From assembly GCF_022539315.1 (NCBI RefSeq), contig NC_066316.1, positions 9,935,501-9,999,500 on the forward strand: a stretch of 64,000 bases of DNA, in the 5' to 3' direction. The DNA is from Serinus canaria (Eukaryota > Chordata > Aves > Passeriformes > Fringillidae). Both the position numbers and the translations under genes were made by a program. Under the pieces are notes generated by a model. That model saw only the letters and a program-made list of their open reading frames with translations, made no database searches and was not told where the DNA came from. Positions 1-28,680 of the stretch are shown in pieces (within the stretch, counting starts at the first letter, position 1; each line of letters begins with the position of its first letter).

Positions 1-1806
1 CCTTTACAGAGCCCAACTCCACAGTTTTACCACTCCCTGAACTCTCTTGGCAGAGCTGCCGGTGGGAAACGTTGTTGTAGTCAAGATGAGCTTCACTAAC
101 AAAAACTCACAATTGAAGCTGTTTTATCCTCTTTCTTTCTTGGCTAAAGCAAGGTAGGGAGTGCTGGCAGAGCCTTGGGGAAAGTGATCCCTGCTTTGGA
201 AAAGCACTTTGTGCTCCTGGGCTGCCCGAGGGTAACTCTGCTACCTGCACAGCTCTCTGCAGTGCTGACACAGGCCTCTCATCAATATTCTTTAAACTCA
301 CCCCTTGCCTCTCCCAGGCAGCTCTGTGTCAAGTGTTGAAGGAAATTGCCCTCAGCTCAGTGTGTTGATGTGAGATGTCAACACCCAGTGGGAACAAGCG
401 CCAAGGTTTGCAGGGATCCAGCAGGTGGACTCTGAGACTTCCCTCTCCAACAGAGCTGGGATGCTGGAGTTGGCAAGTCAGCCACAGAAAATCCTCACAC
501 CTTTCTGTAGGATGTATCACATCAATTAACCTAATCCTGCTTGCATGAAATTCCCTGTTGAGAAAAGCCAGGCAGATTTGAGAGATTTGAGTCTGATTGG
601 GCACGCTAGCAATGAGAGATCAGCACTGTATGTTTGGCTCACATGAGGTTTATTTTGCCGTTGCTGACTTTCTGGCAGTGGTAGAAGGGGTTTAGTCCTG
701 TGGAACAACGGTGGTTGTGACCTTCTGTTCCTCAGTCTCCAGGATGTAGGTGCTGCTTTGCAGCCTGCTCGGGCTTGGGGCCTCCTCTCTGTAGCTTGAG
801 ACACTTTGATGCTCTGCTTGGATTAAGAGTAGGTCGCTGACTTTGGGATCAGTGTGCTGAGTTTGGGGCTGAATTTTTGGGAACAGCACAACTTAAAAGG
901 AAAACGGTTTGATGCAAATAGCAGTGGCTGGTTTTGCTGTCAAAATTTATCCTCTCATGCATCTGTCCCAGAGGAATAAACTGCATTTTCTTAATTATCT
1001 CATTCAAATTTTCTCTTCCCCAAAACAGCTCCCAATTATTTCTTTTTTTCCTTCCCTCCTTAAATTCCTGGGAGTTTTCCTCTTGAATGTACTATCTTGG
1101 AGATTTCCTAGAGGGTATTACTGTTCCCTCTTTTGAGTTACAATACACTCAATATACACGGAATGCTATTAAATCACTCGATGAAAGCAGAAAATAAATT
1201 ATTTCAGCATCTTAATCAGAGTGTTGCTGGTTAGAATAATTTAGGATCTTCAAGGTAACTTCAGCCATGCTATTATTTGCTGTCTGAACTGAATTTCCTG
1301 CCTTCTCAGGAGTCTAGTGCTGTGCCCTGAAGGATGGGAGAGGAGCTGGGTGGGATAGGTAGGAATTCCAGTGTGACAGCACAGAGGTGCTCAGGCAGTC
1401 CCAGAGAGCTCAGCTCTGTTTGCTGACAGGGAGGAGTGCAGAGCCTGATCCTCTGGCATGTTTTGTCTTTTCTTCAGGCCATTGTATTTGAGATCAGGGC
1501 TGTACACCAAGATTATTTTTAATTAACAATTACTTTAGTAATTTACAATGGGCAGATGACAAATTATAATCCCAAACCTTTCATTGTCAGAGAATCCACG
1601 TTTCCCAGAAACAAAGGCTCGGAGGAGCAGCAGTAGCCCTCCCTTTGCTGTTGCTATGTGTGGTAACTCCTGTGACTTTTCTCACATTCCCTCAGTACCT
1701 TGGATCCCTGAGCTGATGAATCTTCTCACCTCCGCATTCCCCCAGAGGCTGTCTCGTTCTCTTGCAGTGATATCTCCTTTTTGTTCCTCTCCCCCTCCCT
1801 TGGCAG
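1..1806 (+). other. KAT14: KAT14 intron (upstream of the last exon)
   Basis: The stretch ends in a pyrimidine-rich acceptor, with TTGGCAG directly before the last KAT14 coding exon. I read both strands for other acetyltransferase exons and found none, so it is best taken as intron. No RNA gene or convincing mobile element was recognised here. The short open frames in it lack protein-like composition. Confidence 0.6.
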
Positions 1807-1980
1807 ACCTGCATGGGCAAGGACGTCACCCTTCACGTCTCTGCAAGCAACCCTGCTATGCTGCTCTACCAGAAGTTTGGATTTAAGACCGAGGAGTACA
1901 TTTTGGATTTTTATGACAAGTATTACCCCTTGGACAGCAAGGAGTGCAAGCACGCCTTCTTCCTCAGGCTGCGACGCTGA
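1807..1980 (+). CDS. KAT14: KAT14 (CSRP2BP), last coding exon, C-terminus only
   Basis: This exon encodes the last 57 residues and stop of lysine acetyltransferase 14, a nuclear GNAT-fold subunit of the ATAC histone acetyltransferase complex. After the acceptor TTGGCAG the frame reads TCMGKDVTLHVSASNPAMLL, then YQKFGFKTEEY, and ends CKHAFFLRLRR before TGA. The stretch with N-x-x-A-x-x-L-Y-x-K-x-G-F is the classic final strand-helix of GNAT acetyltransferases, where a tyrosine and the following helix contact acetyl-CoA. All earlier exons lie left of the window. Its position next to DZANK1 and POLR3F agrees with human 20p11.23, which supports orthology over another GNAT protein. The downstream array at 2646-2952 may lie in its 3' UTR. 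Confidence 0.9.
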   Translation, partial: TCMGKDVTLHVSASNPAMLLYQKFGFKTEEYILDFYDKYYPLDSKECKHAFFLRLRR

Positions 1981-3340
1981 GCTGTGGGAGGGCTCTGGGG
2001 AAAAGCCCAATTCATGCAAAAAACTCCCCCAGCTTTTGCTGGAGGATGTTGGCTGCCACAGGAGAGCTGCAACACGCTGGTGTGTTTATCCCTAGGACTT
2101 TGGATGTCAGCAGTGAGATGTTGTGTGTGGAAAATGCAATCCAAAAGGATTGATTCCTGTGCTCCAAGGGGAGAGGCCTGGAAATGCCAACTAGGATACA
2201 CTGAAACCACTGGAAAATTGAAATTCCTTATTGGGAATTTTCCTGCCACTATGACTTTGGAGAGCCTCATTCGCAAACAAAAATACCAAACAAAAAAGTG
2301 TTTCTCACTTCAGAGGGGCCCCATGGATTTCAAGTTTTGAAACCTGTCCAAAAAATGTTGCAGGTTTTTTGTCTCTGTTTTTGTTTATTAGCAAAAATGA
2401 ACACCTAAACTTAAACCATTCAGTGTTTCTGTGGTTTGATTGCTTGATTAGGAACTGTCTTGAGTCTGTGAAGGGAAATGAGGTGTTGGTGCCTCTGTAG
2501 CTGGATGTTAATGTTAGGAAAGTTCTGCACATGCCAGAACTGTAGTTCTGGAACCATATTTCAGGACTACTGAAGAGTGTGTGGATTAGTGTTATCCCAA
2601 GTGCAAGGCTCAGAGGAGACACCTTTGTTTTGCTCCTTCCCTGCTCCCTTCCCTTCCCTTCCCTTCCCTTCCCTTCCCTTCCCTTCCCTTCCCTTCCCTT
2701 CCCTTCCCTTCCCTTCCCTTCCCTTCCCTTCCCTTCCCTTCCGTCCCTTCCCTTCCCTTCCTTCCCTTCCCTTCCCTTCCCTTCCCTTCCCTTCCCTTCC
2801 CTTCCCTTCCCTTCCCTTCCCTTCCCTTCCCTTCCCTTCCCTTCCCTTCCCTTCCCTTCCCTTCCCTTCCCTTCCCTTCCCTTCCCTTCCCTTCCCTTCC
2901 CTTCCCTTCCCTTCCCTTCCCTTCCCTTCCCTTCCCTTCCCTTCCCTTCCCCTCCTTGCCCCATGCTCAGTGTGACGTTCTCGTAGCACGCAGTGTTTTG
3001 TGTTCAGGAACGGTGTCAGGTGGGTTTGTGTCTAGGCAAAGCAGGGCTCCAAGCTGTCAAATCAGCTTTTTGGAATCCTTCCACCTCTCTGCCTGTTGTG
3101 GGTCTGCAGATCGGCCCTTTGGGCATACCTCTAGCCACAGAGCAGCCTCACAGGCTCCGGCACCCACCTCCTCCTGCTGGAAGAAACCCAGAGCAAAAGT
3201 CAGCGGGGATGTTTGAAATGCTGATTTGTAGAAGCAGTCTGCTTGCAGCTTGGAGGGAGGAGGAGAGGGCAGAGGTGGCCCAGATCTAGTTCTTGGAAGC
3301 ACCTAAGCTTACCTAGCAAAGAATAAATAGAAATAGCCAA
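1981..3340 (+). terminator. KAT14: Presumed KAT14 3' UTR and polyadenylation region
   Basis: No further coding exon follows the TGA at 1978-1980. The first convincing AATAAA I see on this strand downstream is at 3322-3327, in an A-rich context. If it is used, the 3' UTR is about 1.35 kb and contains the whole TTCCC array. An earlier non-canonical signal is possible, so the end is an inference. Confidence 0.4.
2646..2952. repeat. (TTCCC)n pentanucleotide array, about 300 bp
   Basis: An almost uninterrupted TTCCC array of about 60 units runs here, all pyrimidine on the + strand and all purine on the - strand. The array is broken near 2742-2762 by a G substitution and a shortened unit, after which the phase shifts. 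Long open frames across it on both strands, repeating Pro-Phe-Ser-Leu or Gly-Arg-Glu-Lys, are artefacts of a stop-free pentamer. Mirror-symmetric polypurine tracts of this kind can adopt triplex structure and are length-unstable. Confidence 0.98.
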
Positions 3341-4400
3341 GTATTAAAAAATACAACCCCAAACGCTTTCTCTGGTAGTGGCTCTCATCCTTTTCCACAA
3401 TGTAGCAGCTTCTCTCTCTGACTTAGTGCAGATGAACAGAAAGCTGCACAGACCAAAGGTCAGGCTGGGCATTTTAACTATGGATCACATCCATTGGGAT
3501 GGTCCTTTTACATCAAGTCCACAGAGAGCTACACACCGAATGTGACTTCTCTGTTCTTAATGTACTGTGTGTACCTGCTGGCTACCTGACTATAGCAGTA
3601 ATTGCCTTAGTGGAGTTTTCATTTTGGTAACAGAAGAGAAAGGGACACAAAGTATGTTTTTGTGTAGCCAGTGTCCATCATCACCAACACAAAACCAGTG
3701 GTAGTGGAAAGGAATTCAGCCCAGCCAAGGGTTGTGTGCCCAAACATCCATGCACATTTCTGCGTGTTTCATGACTGTGAAAATTTTCAATGTTCTTAAT
3801 GTTATGAGTTAGCTGGACTTTGAAAGAAAAGAAATATATGTCTATGAATAGAATTAAAGCCCTTCCCTTGGAAAAGCTTGTCTGTAGTCATACTGTTTGT
3901 TAAGGTGTCTCTCCATCATCTTATTTCATTGGAATCTAGCAAACTCCATTACAGCCCTAAGAAGATGTGTGTGGGCAGCTGACCAAGGCAAGAAACTCAT
4001 TTCCCTACGGGCACCCCCAGAGAATGCACACACATGCAGGCCTTAGCAAGCCCTCCTTTCCAGACAGAATTAGGAAATACAAAGTAGTCTGAAGACTACT
4101 GAAGTAGTCTGAAGAAGATGATGGTTCTGCATTGTGTTCTAAAGGCGACCATGAAGATGTTGAGGACCATCTTGCTCTGTGGCTTTGTCCCTCAGGGACT
4201 GCCAAATGACAGCGCTTTTGTAACAGCCTTGTGCCATCTGAGCTGCAGGCTTGTGCCATCTGAGCTGCAGCCAGCTTGTTTTATCCAGGTCCCTCGTTTA
4301 ACCCCAGATCCTCAAAGGCACTGAAGTGATCCTCGGGGTGGGAGCCGTGGCTTTCTAAGGGGTGAGGTTCTGCTAAGGTACGTAGTGAAACAAGCGGACA
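3341..4400. other. Intergenic, no gene seen
   Basis: Unique-looking sequence between KAT14 and the survivin-family gene. It holds only small direct duplications, for example two 22-bp copies of a unit containing TTGTGCCATCTGAGCTGCAG at about 4229-4272. No supported coding exon, RNA gene or mobile element was recognised. Confidence 0.5.
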
Positions 4401-4722
4401 TTCCCAGCCCTCTGCTTCCCTCTGGTGCCTCGGGAGCCCGGCTGCTGGGTCACCCGAGCTGCGCTTGAGGAGCCAACACCGCGCTGCCCGGAGGAGCCAA
4501 GCACCGCTTAAAAAAGCGCAGCTTTCCCGCAGAATAAAGGCGGAACCTCACCCTTTCCTAATGGGGCAGCAAAGCCCAAGAGTTTCCCTGAGCTCCGATT
4601 CGCTGCCACAAGGAAAAGGTTTCCTTTCAGCCGGCTGCGCGGGCGCCCTGAGGGCTCCGTGAGGGCGGCGGGCCCGCCCCGCTCCCGCCCTGCCCCGCGC
4701 GCGCAGCCGTTTGAACGGGGCC
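4400..4722 (+). promoter_or_regulatory. BIRC5: Survivin-family gene promoter, CpG-rich, with a CHR element
   Basis: GC and CpG content rise sharply here, with GC-box-like CCGCCCC and CCCGCCC runs near 4673-4690 and no TATA box. TTTGAA at 4710-4715, eight bases before the ATG, matches the cell-cycle genes homology region (CHR). GC-rich sequence just upstream could serve as a CDE half. CDE/CHR pairs repress G2/M genes in G0/G1, and mammalian BIRC5 is a known example. Whether this CHR lies in the promoter or the short leader depends on the unmapped start site. Confidence 0.65.
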
Positions 4723-5544
4723 ATGGCGGGCCGGGAGCTGTTGCCCGAGGTGTGGCGACTCTACTTCGACTCCGTCCGCGCCGCCACCTTCCACAACTGG
4801 CCCTTCACCGAGGGCTGCGCCTGCACGCCCGAGCGGGTGAGCGCGGGGCCGGGGCGGCGGGGCCGGGGCGGCGGGGCCGGGCGGGCGCTGACGGCATCCC
4901 CTGTGCCCGCAGATGGCGGCGGCGGGCTTCGTGCACAGCCCCAGCGAGAACAGCCCCGACGTGGCGCAGTGCTTCTACTGCCTCAAGGAGCTGGAGGGCT
5001 GGGAGCCCGACGACGACCCCCTGTGAGTACCGGGGGGATCCCTCGGCCGCCGCCCCGGCCCGGGGGAGCCGCTGGTGGGAGCTGCTGCCTCTTTTATTTT
5101 CTCTTTCTTTTCGCCTCTTTTCAGGGAGGAGCACAAAAAACACACTGCGGCCTGTGGTTTTCTTTCTCTTCAGAAAGACCCTCCTAACCTGACGGTGCAG
5201 GAGTTCCTGAAGCTGGAAAAAATGCGAACGAGAAAGGCACTTGTACGTACACGGCATCTTGTCTTTGAATTGTTCAGCTGGCCTCGTTCCTTACCACAAG
5301 GCTTTGTGCAAAGTGCTTTGTTGCACCCAGGCTAGGGGTGGATCAGCCCTTTCCTGGTTCTCAGCCATGCTTTATGCAGGATGTATCCTGCTTTCTCCTC
5401 GAAGCTGAACGATATTCCACTTAGTGGTAGACAGTAATATTGTATTATTTTTACTCTTTGCAGAAAAAAGAGGTTTCTCAGAAGATGACCAAGGTTGAAG
5501 ATAAAGCCAAGATCCAGCGCTGTAGTATAAAGAATCTGGCCTAG
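4723..5544 (+). CDS. BIRC5: Survivin-family IAP protein (BIRC5-like), complete, 4 exons
   Basis: Exons 4723-4836, 4913-5022, 5125-5242 and 5464-5544 join in phase to 140 residues (human survivin has 142). One BIR domain spans about residues 16-88, including [20 protein letters not shown] and the zinc ligands in CFYC, then H and C in [23 protein letters not shown] is diagnostic of survivin, and T35 lies in the TPER motif phosphorylated by CDK1 in mammals. Splice points after TPER and within DDDPL match the canonical BIRC5 exon plan, so this is not a retrocopy. Survivin is a chromosomal passenger complex subunit that binds phosphorylated histone H3 at centromeres. The C-terminal helix ([20 protein letters not shown]) is lysine-rich but diverged from mammals. 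Its setting between KAT14 and DZANK1 differs from human BIRC5 at 17q25, so it may be a survivin paralogue. Confidence 0.93.
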
Positions 5545-6643
5545 ACTGCTGCAGCTTCATAGTTGCCAGTGACACCTGTCTTGTCCACAAGCTGTGGCAC
5601 TGCCCCTGTGACTGAATGGCCGTGTTTCCTGAGGCTGCTTCCAGACTGGCTGTCCCTGAGAAGCAGAGGGAATTCTGCCTCACTCCTCTCAGTCTGTCTG
5701 GGAAGTACCTGGGGTTTGATGCATTGCATACAAAATCTTTTTCTGCGAGGATTCTCCTAATTTTCCTGCTGTTTTTTAAAGGATTATTATTTGTGGGTTT
5801 ACTTGTTTTCTTCTTTCTTTTGTCTTAGTTTTTTGTTTGTTTCGTTTTGTTACGTTTTGTTGTATATCCACCTGTTTAGAGGTATTGCTGTCTCATAAAG
5901 ATACTGGTAGCTCTGGTGCTAAAACTTGTGTTTCTGATAGGAGTTGACATGCCATTTCCATGTTTGTACTGAATATACTGATGCTTTTAGATACTTTGGG
6001 ACATAAAAAGGAGGAGGAGTTTTATAAATACTTCAGGAATTTAGGATTGTGGCTAATAACTTGGAGTTATACCACACCTTAGTGTGCTTGGTATTCTTGT
6101 AAACTTCTGTTTGTAGCTGGCTTGAGTTGATGCATTTATAAATAAAATTTGAAGGCAGATCAACAAAGTAGTTTTACTTGATTTTCTGGAGGACAAGACT
6201 CTGACCTTTACTGCAATGGGCTGCACTGACTGCAGTTTTAACATCAAAAAGGAAAATTAAGCTCATCAGTTACAGCTTGCAGTGCTGTTGCTCAAGTGTC
6301 AGTGTCCATCAGGCATTATGAACATTTCATAAACATTGAAATATATTTGTGCCTGGGAAGGTTTGGTTTGTCCCTTTGCTTGGAAAGGAAAAGATTTGCA
6401 GAATAGAGTGTAGTCAGAGGGGAATTGTGCTCTGAACTACTGGAAAGGAAAGGGGCAGTCTTGGAGGAACTGACTGTTACAGGGCCCATGCTGAATCACA
6501 CAGGGTCGTGGATTCTGCAGACAGAACTGGATGCATGTGATCAGGTGCTCCCAAAGTCAAAGAACCTTCAGCTTTATTTGGGGAAGAAGTTTGTTGTAAT
6601 AACACATTGATGAAAACAATGTTCCTGTGTCACATAAGTTTGT
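5545..6643. other. Convergent 3' ends of the survivin-family gene and DZANK1
   Basis: The two genes run tail-to-tail here. For the + strand gene, a T-rich stretch at 5760-5870 is followed by AATAAA at 6141-6146, giving a plausible 3' UTR of about 600 bp. For DZANK1 on the - strand, TTTATT at 6573-6578 reads as AATAAA about 66 bases past an in-frame stop. No other gene was seen. Confidence 0.5.
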
Positions 6644-27224
<20,581 letters not shown>

Positions 27225-27690
27225 TTTCTCTGTCTGCTCTGGGGTGTCCTGACCCCCAGAGGAGCACTGACTTTGACACTCATTCATGGAGAAAGTTTCC
27301 TAGACTTCAAGGTAGACTGGAATCCACAAAAGTGTGAAATAGATTATAGGGAGCAGTCTAGGTGTATCACTTGGTGAGAAATTTAGGTTTTGGGATTTTT
27401 AGTATGTTGTGCATGGGAGCAAGATGGAGAGCACAGGGTGTTGTCCTGAGTTTCTTCTTCATGCTTCTTCTTCCTTCTCCTTCATGGGTTTGGGTGGCAT
27501 TTTGTACTTGGGCAGAAAAGTCCCCATTGTGGGCTCTTTAAGATCAGTTATGTGATATGTGTTATACAATAATTTGTGCTAAAGGAAATTAAAACCACAG
27601 CATCTTGTGTACCAAGCCAGTGTTGGACAAATAAAGAACGGAGATTCAAACACCAGGAGGACACTGTCTCCAGGGATGTATATTTCAAGG
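27225..27690. mobile_element. LTR-like repeat in the first DZANK1 intron
   Basis: From about TGCTCTGGGGTGTCCTGACC the sequence runs through a GAGAAAGTTTCCTAGACTTC block, a TTCTTCTTCCTTCTCCTTC tract and an AATAAAG near 27630. It resembles a passerine endogenous retrovirus LTR from memory. Boundaries are approximate and no target-site duplication was found. The sequence down to about 28000 may belong to the same insertion. Confidence 0.45.
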
Positions 27691-28299
27691 GATTCTTTCA
27701 TCTGACAAGACCCCAGCAGGAGGCATTTGATAGGCACTATCAGAAGTTTATGCCAGGAAGTTTTCACTTGACAGGATTCCAGGAATTATCCACCAGTTCC
27801 AGGAATCCTGGCAGCAAAAAGGAAGAACTATGATAATATGCTAAAATATGCTAAAGAAGAGCCCCCTTCCAGAGCCCAAACAATGGTATAAACCAGATCC
27901 CTTTGAAATGACATTTTGGAGACCCGCAGGACTTTGGTGTGATAGAGACCAAATCCTAACTCTCCCCAACACTGATCACCCGGCCCGGCAGTTGACTTGC
28001 TTCTGGCTTTTTCCAAATTTATACTTTGATAACTTAATAAATTTCCTTACTTATTAAATTGGAGTATTCACTTATAACAAGTTATTAGGTTAAAAATGAA
28101 AATAATCTAAGTGTCAGTTCTTAATTGGATAGTTTAGTCTTAAAAGACCTTGTAACAAGAGCTTGTTAGCCATTTTCTGCCTTCTGATGAAAAGCTGCCA
28201 AACTCACAGTAATGAGACGGTTTTACTGATAAGAAATAATACACACTTTGGGTCCGAACACGAATTATTGTCTCAATGCCTTCAACCCCAACCCCAAAA

Positions 28300-28680
28300 A
28301 ACCAACAACTAATATCCCCACAGGCTCCCTCCGGCCTTTTGGGATCGCATCCCTGGAACGGGGACGGCCAGGCCGGCGGCCCAGCCAGCTCCACGGCGCG
28401 ACCCCCACACCTCGCCCCGTTCCATCGCTGCTGTCCGGCCCCTGCTCACCCTCTGGATCCCTCTGGATCCCGCTCGATCCCTCTAGATCCCGCTCGATCC
28501 CTATGGATCCCTCTGGATCCCGCTCGATCCCTCTGGATCCCGCCGATCCCACTCCGTTTCCAGGGACGCCGCGCGCCGCCGCTCCCGCCGCCCATTGGCC
28601 GTTGCGCGGCAACCGGCCCCGCCCACTCCCGCCGTCGCGCGTCTCTGACGTCATCTCTCCGCGCCGGAGCCCGCCGTGCA
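28300..28680. promoter_or_regulatory. Bidirectional DZANK1/POLR3F promoter (CpG-rich)
   Basis: POLR3F starts at 28681 on the + strand, and DZANK1 must initiate from about here on the - strand, with a non-coding first exon that I could not delimit. Readable sites are ATTGG (inverted CCAAT) at 28594-28598, the palindrome GTTGCGCGGCAAC at 28601-28613 whose right half GGCAAC fits the RFX X-box half-site, and a perfect CRE TGACGTCA at 28646-28653. There is no TATA box. A decamer array lies at 28451-28540. Confidence 0.75.
28451..28540. repeat. Decamer tandem array in the shared promoter (9 units)
   Basis: Nine consecutive 10-bp units such as CTCTGGATCC and CGCTCGATCC follow one another without a length change. 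All end in ATCC and vary mainly at positions 2 to 6. The array lies about 140 bp upstream of the POLR3F start codon. Confidence 0.95.

Noticed and set aside
2305..2989. Long open frames (219, 140, 135 and 132 residues) over the TTCCC array on both strands
   Set aside because: They are stop-free translations of a pentanucleotide repeat and have no other protein character.
6053..6247. Possible DZANK1 last exon with an SKGQSLVLQKIK-like reading
   Set aside because: The reading frame with slight similarity to the mammalian tail cannot be reached in phase from the donor at 6668 using any AG present.
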